Origin: Acidobacteriota bacterium
GTDB taxonomy: Bacteria; Acidobacteriota; Aminicenantia; UBA2199
Reading direction: 5' to 3'
Length of the DNA stretch: 37,530 nucleotides
Assembly: GCA_025456175.1 (NCBI GenBank)
Contig: JALOLC010000002.1
Location: 1-37,530 of the forward strand
A program made the position numbers and the translations under genes. Shown piece after piece: positions 16,060 through 24,950 of the stretch. The number at the start of each line of letters is the position of its first letter. The stretch's first letter is position 1. The notes beneath the pieces are model-generated. The model worked only from the letters and a program-made list of their open reading frames with translations. It was not told the origin of the DNA and did no database searches.

Positions 16060-17019
16060 ATGAAAAAATCCATTGTTTTCTTGACCCTGCTGGCCTTGTT
16101 GAACCTTGCTGCAGCGCCTACGCTGCCGGCGCAGAAGGCGGCCGCGAAGCTGCAGGGCACGATCACGATCTCCGGGGCCTGGGCCCTTTATCCCATGGTG
16201 GTGAAATGGTCCGAGGAGTTCGGCAAGATCAACCCCGGCGTCCGCTTCGACATCTCCGCCGGCGGCGCCGGCAAGGGCATCGCCGACGCGCTGGCCAACA
16301 TGGTCGACATCGGCATGGTGTCGCGCGAGATCTATGCGGTCGAAATCCAAAAGGGAGCCTGGTTTATCCCGGTCACCAAGGACGCCGTGGTACCGATCGT
16401 CAATACCGGCAATCCCCTGTTTGGCGAGATGATCAAGAAGGGAGCCAGGAAATCCGACCTTGCCCGCATCTGGCTCAGCGAGGACCCCCCGACATGGAGC
16501 CAGCTCCTCGGCGCCAAGGGCAGCGTGCCGCTCCATGTCTACACCCGCTCCGATTCCTGCGGCGCGGCCGAGACCTGGGCCCTGTTCCTGGGGAAAAAGC
16601 AGGAGGATCTCCTGGGCATCGGCGTCTTCGGCGATCCCGCGCTGAACGAGGCCGTGCGCAAGGACGCGCTGGGCATCGGCTTCAATAACATCAATTACGC
16701 GTATGACGCGACCACGCTCAAGCCCATGGCCGGCACCGCCGTCCTGCCCATCGACCTGAACGGCAACGGCACGATCGATCCCGGGGAAGACTTCTATGCC
16801 GACCGCAACGCCATCACCCGGGCCATTGCCGCCGACCGCTATCCCAGTCCGCCGGCGCGCGACCTGTACCTGGTCTGCAAGGGCCAGCCCAAGAAGCCCC
16901 TGGTCAAGGCCTTCCTGAAGTGGGTGTTGAACGAGGGTCAGAAGTTCGTCCCGGAAGCCGGATACATCGGGCTCACAACCGCCAAAATCGACAAGGCCAT
17001 GGCCAAGATCGGCCAGTGA
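16060..17019 (+). CDS. PstS-like phosphate-binding periplasmic protein
   Basis: The 319-residue protein has a Sec signal peptide (about residues 1-25, ending near LPAQ). The fold pattern of PstS-like solute-binding proteins follows: TISGAWALYPMVVKWSEEF, SAGGAGKGIADALANMVDIGMVSRE and the SDSCGAAETW phosphate-site region. Near residue 230 the stretch DLNGNGTIDPGED looks like a calcium-binding EF-hand-type loop. It should bind phosphate or another oxyanion in the periplasm. A porin-like gene follows 28 nt downstream, but no ABC permease or ATPase genes are in the window. Confidence 0.87.
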   Translation: MKKSIVFLTLLALLNLAAAPTLPAQKAAAKLQGTITISGAWALYPMVVKWSEEFGKINPGVRFDISAGGAGKGIADALANMVDIGMVSREIYAVEIQKGAWFIPVTKDAVVPIVNTGNPLFGEMIKKGARKSDLARIWLSEDPPTWSQLLGAKGSVPLHVYTRSDSCGAAETWALFLGKKQEDLLGIGVFGDPALNEAVRKDALGIGFNNINYAYDATTLKPMAGTAVLPIDLNGNGTIDPGEDFYADRNAITRAIAADRYPSPPARDLYLVCKGQPKKPLVKAFLKWVLNEGQKFVPEAGYIGLTTAKIDKAMAKIGQ

Positions 17020-17047
17020 CCCATCTGAAACGCCAAAGGAGTTTGAC

Positions 17048-18079
17048 ATGAAACACAAGAACCTCATCCTGTTTTTGGTGATCGGCCTGCTGCTCCTGCC
17101 CGCCTCGCTGCTGAAGGGCGAAGGCAAGTTCTCCGGCCTGGTGTTCGGCGACTACTACTTCGCCGTCGCCCACCACGACGAGGCCGTCGAGGGCAACAAC
17201 GGCTTCTGGCTGCGGCGCGTCTATTTCACCTACGACAACGCCCTGGGCGACAAGTACGCCATGCGTTTCCGCCTGGAGATGAACAGCCCCGGCGACTTCA
17301 AGACGTCGTCGACCCTGGTCCCCTTCGTCAAGGACGCCTATCTCAGCGCCAAGCTCGGCAGGCAGACGCTGCTGCTGGGTTTGATCGGCACCCCCCTCTA
17401 CGACACCCTCGACGAGTTCTGGGGCTACCGGCCCATGGAGAAGACCCCCATCGACCTGTTCAAGTTCGGCAATTCCCGCGAGTTCGGCGTCGGACTGAAG
17501 GGGGCGCTGGACGCCAGGAACAAGCTGACCTACACCGTCATCGTCGGCAACGGCGCCGGCCTGAAGTCGGAGACCAACCACGGCAAGGCGGTCTACGGCC
17601 GCCTCAATTTCCAGCCCACGCCATCGCTGTTCTTTGAAGCGTATGCCGACTACACCGACATGGGCAACGACAGCTCGGTCAACATCCTGCAGGCCTTCGC
17701 CGGCGTCAAGGGCAAATGGGGCCGGGCCGGCCTCAACTTCGGCTATCGCCACTTCACGTTCCTGGTCGGTGACCTTAAAGGCAGCAGCGACCTGAAATTC
17801 ATCTCCCTGTTCGGCGTCTTCAAGATCAGCCCCACGCTCGACCTGGTCGGCCGCTACGACCGCCTGCTCGACCCCAACCCCAATGGCGACAAGATCGACT
17901 ACATCCCCATGGCCAACGGCTCCAAGGCCAACGTGGTGCTGGCCGGGCTTGGCTGGACGATGAGCGATAACGTCAAGGTCATCCCCAACTTAAAGTACGT
18001 CTTTTACGACGCCCCGGAAATCGGCGACAAGCCGGCTGCGGATTTTTACGCCTATCTCACGCTCTACTTCAAGTTCTAG
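17048..18079 (+). CDS. Outer-membrane porin-like beta-barrel protein
   Basis: The 343-residue protein has a signal peptide (about residues 1-25). After it come alternating beta strands with aromatic ends (FWLRRVYFTYDN, YAMRFRLEMNSPG, GRLNFQPTPSLFFEAYADYT) and a C-terminal Phe (TLYFKF) typical of outer-membrane barrels. The pattern FWLRRVYFTYDNAL resembles the phosphate-selective porin O/P family. Its place behind a PstS-like gene supports a role in oxyanion uptake across the outer membrane. A strong terminator follows 15 nt after the stop. Confidence 0.8.
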   Translation: MKHKNLILFLVIGLLLLPASLLKGEGKFSGLVFGDYYFAVAHHDEAVEGNNGFWLRRVYFTYDNALGDKYAMRFRLEMNSPGDFKTSSTLVPFVKDAYLSAKLGRQTLLLGLIGTPLYDTLDEFWGYRPMEKTPIDLFKFGNSREFGVGLKGALDARNKLTYTVIVGNGAGLKSETNHGKAVYGRLNFQPTPSLFFEAYADYTDMGNDSSVNILQAFAGVKGKWGRAGLNFGYRHFTFLVGDLKGSSDLKFISLFGVFKISPTLDLVGRYDRLLDPNPNGDKIDYIPMANGSKANVVLAGLGWTMSDNVKVIPNLKYVFYDAPEIGDKPAADFYAYLTLYFKF

Positions 18080-18094
18080 AAAAGATCCACATCG

Positions 18095-18121
18095 GGGGGA
18101 GCCCGGCTCCCCCTTTTTTTT
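18095..18121 (+). terminator. Rho-independent terminator after the porin gene
   Basis: An 8-bp perfect stem (GGGGGAGC 18095-18102, GCTCCCCC 18106-18113) with a 3-nt loop is followed by eight T. The T-run touches the stop codon of the convergent xerD. Confidence 0.92.
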
Positions 18122-19034
18122 ACCCTTTCCCGCCTTTTTTCCCGCGCGGATGGAACTGGTCATAGATGCGCTTCAGCTGGTCCTTGGCCAGATGGGTGTA
18201 GATCTCGGTGGTGGTGATCGAGGAATGGCCCAGCAGCATCTGCACCGAGCGCAGGTCGGCGCCCCTTTCCACCAGGTGGGTGGCGAACGAGTGGCGCAGA
18301 GCGTGCGGGGTCAATCGTGAGGAGATGCCGATCCGGGCCCCATGGCCCTTGATCATTTTCCACAGGCCTTGGCGGGTGAAGGGATTGCCGCCATAGTTGA
18401 CGAACATGTGCCCGGGATCGTCGTTCTTGACCAGGAGCGGCCGGGACTGTTCCAGATAGTTTTTCAGGCAACCGCGCGCAGCGTCGCTGAAGGGGACAAT
18501 GCGCTCCTTGCCGCCCTTGCCGCGCACACGCAGGAAGCCCTCGTCCATGTAGATGTCCGCCCGCTTCAGCTGCGCCGCCTCGGATATGCGCAAGCCAGTG
18601 GCTACCATCAGCTCCAGGATCGCCTTGTCCCGACAGCCAAGGGGAGTGGCCGCGTCAGGAGCAGCCAACAGCAAGGTGACCTCCTCCAGGGAGAGATACT
18701 TGGGCAAACGGGCCCACTTCTTGGGCAGGGCGACGGCGGCCACCGGGCTGAACTCGAGCAGGTCATCCTGGAGCAAGTAACGATAGAAGCTCTTCAGCAC
18801 CGAGATCAGGTGGGCCTGGGAGGAAACGGCACCCCCCTTGCGCCCCTCGTGGCGGATGAAGGCCAGGATCTCTTTTTCATCCAGGTGCAGACAGTCGCGG
18901 CGCAGGCGGGCCAGGTAGGCGAAAAATTTTCCCAGCTCGCGGCGATAGGAAAGGATGGTATTGGCGGCCAGCCCTCTCTCGAATTGCAGATGAGCCAGGA
19001 AGCGGTCAAGAAGCGAAGCCGCGGGTCTGGTCAT
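18120..19034 (-). CDS. xerD: Tyrosine recombinase XerD-type
   Basis: The 304-residue protein has the SAM-like core-binding domain (about residues 1-90) and the catalytic domain with all active residues: Arg149 (ATGLRISE), Lys173 (GKGGKER), His244 and Arg247 (HALRHSF), His270 (LGHSS) and Tyr279 (TEIYTH). Length and spacing fit chromosomal XerC/XerD, which resolve chromosome dimers at dif, rather than phage integrases. The ATG at 19034 is 2 nt after the stop of the hydrolase gene; a TTG at 19040 is possible. Third gene of the apgM operon. No dif site was recognised in the window. Confidence 0.92.
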   Translation of the reverse strand: MTRPAASLLDRFLAHLQFERGLAANTILSYRRELGKFFAYLARLRRDCLHLDEKEILAFIRHEGRKGGAVSSQAHLISVLKSFYRYLLQDDLLEFSPVAAVALPKKWARLPKYLSLEEVTLLLAAPDAATPLGCRDKAILELMVATGLRISEAAQLKRADIYMDEGFLRVRGKGGKERIVPFSDAARGCLKNYLEQSRPLLVKNDDPGHMFVNYGGNPFTRQGLWKMIKGHGARIGISSRLTPHALRHSFATHLVERGADLRSVQMLLGHSSITTTEIYTHLAKDQLKRIYDQFHPRGKKGGKG

Positions 19035-19036
19035 GA

Positions 19037-19648
19037 TCAAAGATAGGGATTGTCTTTCAGCTCAATCTCCAGAACGCTGCCCTCGCCGTGGCCGGGGAGG
19101 ATGACCGTGGCGGCTGGGAACTCCCGGATCCTGGCCAGCGAGCGCTTGAGTTCCTCCTCGTCCCCTCCGGGCAGGTCGGTGCGTCCCACATCGTTCTTGA
19201 AGAGCGTGTCGCCGGTGAACAGCAGGCCGTCTCCGTAAAGCAGGATCGATCCCGGCGAATGGCCGGGGCTGTGGATGACCTTAAGTTCGAGCCCGTCCAG
19301 CGCCAGGACATCTCCGTCAAGCAGCAGGCGGTCCGCTGCCGGCGCCTTGACGCCGAACATGGCGGCCAGGCCGCGTCCGGCCGGCGAGCACATCAGCTTC
19401 TCATCGGCCGGATGGACCCACAGCGGCACGCCGAAGCGGCTGACCAGCGCCGCGGCGGCACCCAAATGATCGGGATGGGCGTGGGTCAGAACGACGGCCT
19501 GGGGGAGGAGCCTCGCTTCGGCGATCCGCGCCAGGATCTTCTCCGCTTCGGCGCCGGGATCGATAACGAAGCAATGGCGGCTGCCCGCGGCGAAGAAAAG
19601 GTAGCAGTTGGTTCCCAGGTCGCCGACCTCGAGGCTGAGGTAAGGCAT
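19037..19648 (-). CDS. Metallo-beta-lactamase-fold hydrolase (glyoxalase II-like)
   Basis: The 203-residue protein has the MBL metal motif THAHPDH (His56, His58, Asp60, His61), the downstream HSPGHSPGS and FTGDTLF motifs, and a final PGHGEGS. This is the short glyoxalase-II-like type (YcbL-like) rather than full-length GloB, which has an extra C-terminal domain. It probably hydrolyses a thioester, with zinc or iron in the active site; the substrate is unknown. Start 3 nt after the apgM stop and stop 2 nt before the xerD ATG show it is the middle gene of an operon. Confidence 0.9.
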   Translation of the reverse strand: MPYLSLEVGDLGTNCYLFFAAGSRHCFVIDPGAEAEKILARIAEARLLPQAVVLTHAHPDHLGAAAALVSRFGVPLWVHPADEKLMCSPAGRGLAAMFGVKAPAADRLLLDGDVLALDGLELKVIHSPGHSPGSILLYGDGLLFTGDTLFKNDVGRTDLPGGDEEELKRSLARIREFPAATVILPGHGEGSVLEIELKDNPYL

Positions 19649-19651
19649 GGG

Positions 19652-20896
19652 TCAGGCTCCGTACTTTTTCAACTTCAGGGCGTTGGCCATCATCAGCGGC
19701 AAGACATCCAAGGCGTTGAAGTGGCCCAGGACTCCCCGGGCGCAGGCTGTTTCGCAGAACTTGGACCGCTGCGCGACCACGGCGGCTCTGCCCGGAGTTC
19801 TCCTGCCGGCGGGCATGATCCGCTGGAAGGCCGACTTGAGCAGCACCGGATTCGGATGCCAGGAGTGGCCCTTCATCAGGGCGGGGGTGGAATGGTCACC
19901 GGTGACGACCAGGACGTCGGGGGTGAGTTCGAGGATCTCCGGCAGCCAATGGTCGAACTCCTCGATGACCGCGACCTTGTGCGCGAAGTCGCCGTCCTCG
20001 CCGTAGGAATCGGTCTTCTTCACATGCAGGAAGAAGAAGTCGAAGTCGGCATAGTGCTGCTTGAGCGTCGCCGCCTGGTCCTGGATGGAGCGTCCTGTCT
20101 CGAGGATCTCCATGCCGACCAGCTGCGCCAGTCCCTTATACATTGGGTAGACGGCAATGGCCGCCGCCTTCAACTTGAACAGCTCGCCCATGGATGGGAT
20201 CGCCGGGTATTTCGCGAAACCGCGCAGCAGGCAGGTGTTGGCCGGGAGCTGCCCGGCCAGCTCGGATGTCAGGCGGTCGATGAAGCGGTTGACGATGCGC
20301 GCCGTTTTGGCGGCTTGCTCGTTCTTCGCCTGGGCGTACTTGAGCGGCAGGCCGGTCGCCTCGGGATCGGCGTCGGTCAGCTGGTCGCTCAAGCCGTCGG
20401 CAGTCAGCACCAGCACGAAGCGGTGCTCCTCGCCCGAGTAGAGTCGGACCTCGGCGTCATCGATCATCTTGATCCTTTCGCTCAACAAGGCGACGATCTC
20501 GCGGTTTTGCGCGGTGGGGATGCGTCCGGCGCGGCGGTCGGTGATCACGCCGTTCGCCAGGGTGGCGAAGTTGCCGCGCACGGCGACGCTCCTGGACTCG
20601 ACGGCGATCCCCACGCCCAGAGCCTCGAGAATGCCGCGGCCGATCTCATATTTCAGCGGGTCGTAGCCGAAGAGCGAAAGGTGGGCCGGGCCGCTGCCCG
20701 GGGTGATGCCGGGGGCGATGGGATGGCTCAGGCCCAGCTCGCTCTCGGCGGCCAGCAGGTCGAGGTTGGGGGTGTGGGCCGTCTCCAGCTCGGTCTTGCC
20801 GTTGACCGGCAGCCCGCCCAGGCCGTCCAGCACCAGCAGCACCATCTTCCTGTCGTTCTCCATGCTGATTTTCCTGAACAGTTCTTCTCGCTGCAT
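19652..20896 (-). CDS. apgM: 2,3-bisphosphoglycerate-independent phosphoglycerate mutase, archaeal (ApgM) type
   Basis: The 414-residue protein belongs to the alkaline-phosphatase superfamily. Early motifs LLVLDGLGGLP and AHTPNLD, the metal-bound nucleophile region in TPGSGPAHLSLFGYDP, and the late VTGDHSTPALMKGHSWHPNP with metal His residues all match ApgM. It interconverts 3- and 2-phosphoglycerate in glycolysis/gluconeogenesis. The ATG at 20896 has AGGAG 5 nt upstream; a second Met at residue 12 is less well supported. First gene of apgM, MBL hydrolase, xerD. Confidence 0.92.
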   Translation of the reverse strand: MQREELFRKISMENDRKMVLLVLDGLGGLPVNGKTELETAHTPNLDLLAAESELGLSHPIAPGITPGSGPAHLSLFGYDPLKYEIGRGILEALGVGIAVESRSVAVRGNFATLANGVITDRRAGRIPTAQNREIVALLSERIKMIDDAEVRLYSGEEHRFVLVLTADGLSDQLTDADPEATGLPLKYAQAKNEQAAKTARIVNRFIDRLTSELAGQLPANTCLLRGFAKYPAIPSMGELFKLKAAAIAVYPMYKGLAQLVGMEILETGRSIQDQAATLKQHYADFDFFFLHVKKTDSYGEDGDFAHKVAVIEEFDHWLPEILELTPDVLVVTGDHSTPALMKGHSWHPNPVLLKSAFQRIMPAGRRTPGRAAVVAQRSKFCETACARGVLGHFNALDVLPLMMANALKLKKYGA

Positions 20897-20912
20897 AGTG
20901 GCTCCTGCTTCA

Positions 20913-20941
20913 ATTATCGCCGCAAAACGGAATTAAGGCAA
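20913..20941 (-). promoter_or_regulatory. apgM operon promoter
   Basis: Minus strand TTGCCT (20941-20936), 17-nt spacer, GATAAT (20918-20913). Confidence 0.55.
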
Positions 20942-20990
20942 GCGGGGATGCGCCGCTGTCGGAGGGGAACCGCGGCGATGATCGAGGTCG

Positions 20991-21935
20991 CTATTGCTCT
21001 TCGCCGCAGTAGGGGCAGACCTTGACGCGGCGGCCGGTCGCCTTGCGGCAGTTCCAGCAGACGGAATCGGTGCGGCTCTCGCGGGCCTGGATGCGCTTCT
21101 GGATGTCCTTCAGCTCGCTGGTGTAGTCATGGTTCTTCTTGCCCAGGCGCTCCAGGTCGTTCAGCACGTCGCCGGCATGGGCGTAGCGCTGCTTGAGATC
21201 GGGAGCCAGGGTCTTCATGATCAGCCAGTTCAGCTCGGCTGAGACCTGGGAGTTCTTCTGAGCCAGCGGCGTGAACTGGGCGGCCTTGGCCCGCTTGTAG
21301 ATCTCCATGGGATTGGCCAGAATGATGGGCGGGAAGCCGGTCACCATCTCGTAGAAGAGGCTGCCCGCCGAATAGATGTCCGAGGCGAACACCGCCTTGC
21401 CCTCGAACTGTTCCGGAGCCATGTAGGGCGGCGAGCCGATCTTGGTGGTGGCGAACTGCTTATCCTGCAGCAGCGTCGAGGTGCCGAAATCGGCGATCTT
21501 GACGTCGTCATCCATGTTGATCATGATATTGGAGGGGCGGATGTCGCGGTGGATCACCGATTTCTGGTGGGCGAAGGCCAGCGCCGACAGGATCTGCTTG
21601 AAGTACTTCAGGGCGGCCTTGATCTCCAGGGAGCTGGACTTGTCCAGGATCTTCTCCAAATCGGTGCCCTCGATAAACTCCATGACCATGATCAGGATGT
21701 TGTCGATGATGTCGACGGTCAGGAGTTTGACGATATGGGGATGGTCCAGGAGCCGGGTCTGCAGGACCGACTCCTGAATCAGTTTGTCGGCCTGGCTGCT
21801 GGTGCGGTGAGGGATCTTCAGCGCCCGCTGGCACCTGAGGATCGTGTCCTCGGCCAGGTAGACCGTGCCGAAGCCGCCGCTGCCCAGTTTCCTCAGGATC
21901 CGGTACTTGCCGATCTGTCCTTTCAGCTCAATCAT
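20991..21935 (-). CDS. Hanks-type Ser/Thr protein kinase with C-terminal zinc ribbon
   Basis: The 314-residue protein has the glycine loop GSGGFGTVY (residues 18-26), Lys40 in ALKI, the catalytic loop HRDIRPSN (129-136), DFG (149-151) and APE. No transmembrane helix is seen. After the kinase domain a charged coil leads to CWNC...CPYC (about 293-310), a zinc-ribbon pattern. The catalytic-loop Lys of Ser/Thr kinases (HRDxKPxN) is Arg133 here, as confirmed from the codon CGC. The start at 21935 was chosen because the family begins just before the glycine loop and the longer frame is Arg/Pro-rich. It lies 90 nt behind dnaJ in the same direction, so it may be co-expressed with the Hsp70 genes. Confidence 0.88.
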   Translation of the reverse strand: MIELKGQIGKYRILRKLGSGGFGTVYLAEDTILRCQRALKIPHRTSSQADKLIQESVLQTRLLDHPHIVKLLTVDIIDNILIMVMEFIEGTDLEKILDKSSSLEIKAALKYFKQILSALAFAHQKSVIHRDIRPSNIMINMDDDVKIADFGTSTLLQDKQFATTKIGSPPYMAPEQFEGKAVFASDIYSAGSLFYEMVTGFPPIILANPMEIYKRAKAAQFTPLAQKNSQVSAELNWLIMKTLAPDLKQRYAHAGDVLNDLERLGKKNHDYTSELKDIQKRIQARESRTDSVCWNCRKATGRRVKVCPYCGEEQ

Positions 21936-22025
21936 TTCTCGGCATGGCGGCCGGGGCCGCGGCTCTGTTCCTGGCTGCGTGGTTCTCCGCTGTTCGCCGC
22001 GCAAGAGCAAAGCGCCGCTCGCCCA

Positions 22026-23129
22026 TCAGTTGACCCGGTCGCCCTCGACCGCGTGCTGGCCCTTCCCGGCTTCGATCTCCCGCAGCTGGCGGAACAGCTC
22101 GCTTTCCTGGCGGGTGAGATTGCGTGGCGTGACCACCTGTACCTGGACCAGCAGGTCGCCGCGGCTCCAGCGGTTCACCTGGCGGAAGCCCTTGTTCTTG
22201 ATCTTCAATATATGACCGTTCTGGGTCCCGGCGGGAATCTTGATCTTTTCCGCGCCCTCGAAGGTCTCGGCGCTGACCAGATCGCCGAGCGCCGCCTGCG
22301 AGAAGCTGATCGGCAATTGGAGCAGCAGGTCCTGGCCGTGGCGCTGGAAGCGCGGGTCGGGCTTCACGCGCACCACGACATACAAATCGCCGGGAGCCCC
22401 TCCCTGCCGTCCGCCTTCTCCCTCGCCGGCGACGCGCAAGCGGTTGCCCTCGTCGATCCCGGCCGGGAAGGAAACCTTGATCTTCTTGCTTTCGCGCTGC
22501 CGTCCCAGGCCGCGGCATTTCGCGCAGGCATGGGTGATGACCTTGCCCCTGCCGCTGCAGGAAGGGCAGGCCGTGGCCATGGAGAAGAAGCCCTGGCTGA
22601 CACGGACGCTGCCGCTGCCGCCGCATTTGCGGCAGGTCTCGGCATCGTGCCCCGGGGCGCTTCCCGAGCCGTCGCAGGCATCGCAGTTCCTCTCGCGCTC
22701 GACCTCGATCTCCCGCTCAATGCCCAGGAAGGTTTCTTCCAGCGTCAGCGTCACTTCGAGCCCGAGGTCGCTTCCCTTGCGCGGGCCGCGGCGCTGACGC
22801 CCGCCGGCGAACCCCCCGCCAAAGCCGAACATGTCGCCCAGAATATCGCCGAAGTCGGAAAAAATCGAATCGGAAAAGAAGCCGAAATCAGAGCCGCCGC
22901 CCGCGCGCAGGCCCTCGATCCCGTACTGGTCATACACCTGCCGCTTTTCACTGTTGCCCAAGACCGAGTAGGCCTCGGAGGCCTCCTTGAACCTTTCCTC
23001 GGCCTCGGGGTTGTCGCGGTTGCGGTCGGGATGGTGCTGCAGGGCGAGCTTGCGGTAGGCCTTCTTGATCTCCTCGGCGCTGGCGGTGCGGCTGCAGCCC
23101 AATACCTGGTAGTAGTCTTTTTTGGCCAT
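22026..23129 (-). CDS. dnaJ: Co-chaperone DnaJ (Hsp40)
   Basis: The 367-residue protein has the J-domain with HPD (LQHHPDRN, about residue 33), a Gly/Phe-rich linker ([11 protein letters not shown] to GFGGGFAGG), and four CxxCxGxG zinc-finger repeats ([32 protein letters not shown]). The C-terminal substrate-binding domain completes a type I DnaJ. It stimulates DnaK ATPase and delivers substrates. Only 6 nt separate it from the dnaK stop. Confidence 0.96.
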   Translation of the reverse strand: MAKKDYYQVLGCSRTASAEEIKKAYRKLALQHHPDRNRDNPEAEERFKEASEAYSVLGNSEKRQVYDQYGIEGLRAGGGSDFGFFSDSIFSDFGDILGDMFGFGGGFAGGRQRRGPRKGSDLGLEVTLTLEETFLGIEREIEVERERNCDACDGSGSAPGHDAETCRKCGGSGSVRVSQGFFSMATACPSCSGRGKVITHACAKCRGLGRQRESKKIKVSFPAGIDEGNRLRVAGEGEGGRQGGAPGDLYVVVRVKPDPRFQRHGQDLLLQLPISFSQAALGDLVSAETFEGAEKIKIPAGTQNGHILKIKNKGFRQVNRWSRGDLLVQVQVVTPRNLTRQESELFRQLREIEAGKGQHAVEGDRVN

Positions 23130-23135
23130 GGCGGG

Positions 23136-24950
23136 TTACTTGGAGAACTCCGAGGTCAGGATGGAATTGATCACGTTACGGTAGTTCTTCATTTTTTTCA
23201 GCAGGGTTTCCAGGAGGGCCATGTCGTCGCCCTTCAGGGCCTCCTCGCAGCGGCTGATCAAGGCATCAATCTCGGCGCCGTCGTGGGGGCTCAGCTTCTC
23301 GATGTAGCGCTGGTAGTAGAACTTGACGGTTTCCCATTCCTCCTTCAGCTGCAGTTTGTCCCTGACCAGGCGCAACTCGTTGCGGTCTTGCTCCTCGTAT
23401 TTCTTGGCGTCCTCGACGATCTTCTCGATCTCCTCGGGGGAGAGGCCGCTGGCGGGCTGGATCTTCATGCTCTGGGTGAGCCCGGTGGCCTTGTCCTGGG
23501 CCGAGACGCGGACGATGCCGTTGGCATCGATTTCAAACGTGACGTCGATCTGGGGAATGCCTCTCAGCGACTGGGGGATGCCGACTAGGTTGAAGAATCC
23601 CAGCGACTTGTTGCCCGAAGCGGTCGAACGCTCCCCCTGCAGCACGTGGATCTTGACGGTGGTCTGGTTGTCGGTGATGGTGGTAAAGATCATCGATTTC
23701 TTGGTGGGGATGGTGGAGTTGCGTTCGATGATCCGGGTGAAGCTGTCCCCCTTGGTCTCCACCCCCAGCGAGAGGGGGGTGACGTCCAGCAGCAAGAGGT
23801 CGCGCACCTTGCCCCTGATGATCTCGGACTGCAGGGCCGCCCCTTGGGCGACGGCTTCCTCGGGGTTGATCTGGATGTCGGGGGGCTTGCCGAAAAACGC
23901 CGACATCTTGGCGAAAATGAGGGGCATGCGGCTTTGGCCGCCCACCAGCACGACGCGCTCGATCTGCTCGGGCTTAACCTGGATGTCGTTCAGCGAGGTG
24001 CGGATGAGCTCCTGGGTGCGCTCAATGTAGTCCATGGTGAACGACTCCAGGTGCGAGCGGGTGAGCTTCTTCTGAAAATGATAGTTTGTGCCATCGTTGA
24101 AATGGTGCAGGTAGGGGATGGAGATCAACGTCTCCTGGTCGAACGAAAGTTCGATCTTGGCCTTCTCGGCAATCTGGATCACCCGCTGCACGACATCCCG
24201 GCTGTCGCGCAGGTCGACCGTGGTTTCGCGTTCGACTTCGTGGAAAATCCAGTCGCAGATCTGGGCGTCGAAATCGCTGCCGCCCAGAAACGTATCGCCC
24301 AGCGTGGAGACGACCTTGTAGATGTCGCCGTTGACCTCGACGATGGAGATGTCGAACGTACCGCCACCCAAGTCATAGACCGCGTACAGGCCGTTTTTCT
24401 TGATCTTCTGCCCGTAGGCGATCAAGGCCGCCGTGGGCTCGTTGATGATGCGCGTGATGTTCAAGCCGGCGATCTCGCCGGCCACCTTGGTGGCCTGACG
24501 CTGGGCATCGTTGAAGAAGGCGGGCACGGTGATGACCGTGTCGCCCAACGCCTCGCCAAGGTAGTTCTCGGCAATGCCCTTCAAATAGCCCAGGAACATG
24601 CCGGAAATCTCCTCGGTGGAATACAGGCTGTCTCCCATCTTGATCTTGATGTCGCCGTTGGCGGCCTCGACCAGGTCGTAGCCCACCCGCTTGCTGATCT
24701 CCCTGACCTCGGGGCTGTTGAACTTGCGGCCGATCAGGCGCTTGATTCCCCAGATGGTGTTCCGGCTGTTGGTGATCGCCTGCCGCTTGGCGGCGTTGCC
24801 GAAGATCCGCTTCTTTTCGTGGGTCTGGGCGATGACCGTCGGGATGACGCGGGCGCCTTCGGGATTGGGGACGATCAGCGCCTCCCGCCCCTCCAGGTAG
24901 CTGATGCAGGAGTTGGTTGTCCCCAGGTCAATGCCGATGTTCTTGGGCAT
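23136..24950 (-). CDS. dnaK: Chaperone DnaK (Hsp70) with shortened C-terminus
   Basis: The 604-residue protein has the Hsp70 nucleotide-binding signatures GIDLGTTNS (residues 5-13), YDLGGGTFD and VVLVGGQSRMP. The substrate-binding region with VLQGER and IDANGIVRVSAQDKATG follows. It is about 30 residues shorter than E. coli DnaK: the helical lid is reduced and there is no acidic EEV-type tail. The ATG overlaps the grpE stop by one base. It is the middle of grpE-dnaK-dnaJ. A shortened lid may mark a specialised Hsp70; whether another dnaK exists cannot be told from this window. Confidence 0.95.
   Translation of the reverse strand: MPKNIGIDLGTTNSCISYLEGREALIVPNPEGARVIPTVIAQTHEKKRIFGNAAKRQAITNSRNTIWGIKRLIGRKFNSPEVREISKRVGYDLVEAANGDIKIKMGDSLYSTEEISGMFLGYLKGIAENYLGEALGDTVITVPAFFNDAQRQATKVAGEIAGLNITRIINEPTAALIAYGQKIKKNGLYAVYDLGGGTFDISIVEVNGDIYKVVSTLGDTFLGGSDFDAQICDWIFHEVERETTVDLRDSRDVVQRVIQIAEKAKIELSFDQETLISIPYLHHFNDGTNYHFQKKLTRSHLESFTMDYIERTQELIRTSLNDIQVKPEQIERVVLVGGQSRMPLIFAKMSAFFGKPPDIQINPEEAVAQGAALQSEIIRGKVRDLLLLDVTPLSLGVETKGDSFTRIIERNSTIPTKKSMIFTTITDNQTTVKIHVLQGERSTASGNKSLGFFNLVGIPQSLRGIPQIDVTFEIDANGIVRVSAQDKATGLTQSMKIQPASGLSPEEIEKIVEDAKKYEEQDRNELRLVRDKLQLKEEWETVKFYYQRYIEKLSPHDGAEIDALISRCEEALKGDDMALLETLLKKMKNYRNVINSILTSEFSK

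Noticed and set aside
15961-17127. Minus-strand open frame of 388 codons
   Set aside because: Lies opposite the PstS-like gene, which has signal peptide, promoter and family motifs.
18120-19034. xerD as integrase of the inserted blocks near 320-3476
   Set aside because: It has the length and context of a housekeeping XerD, sits 15 kb away in a metabolic operon, and no attachment core next to it matches the mutase end.
19088-21025. Long plus-strand open frame of 645 codons
   Set aside because: It runs antisense to MBL hydrolase and apgM, has low-complexity Gly/Gln/Asp composition and no family motifs; it is a shadow of high-GC genes.
21549-23588. Plus-strand open frame of 679 codons
   Set aside because: Antisense to kinase, dnaJ and dnaK; composition typical of a reverse-frame shadow.
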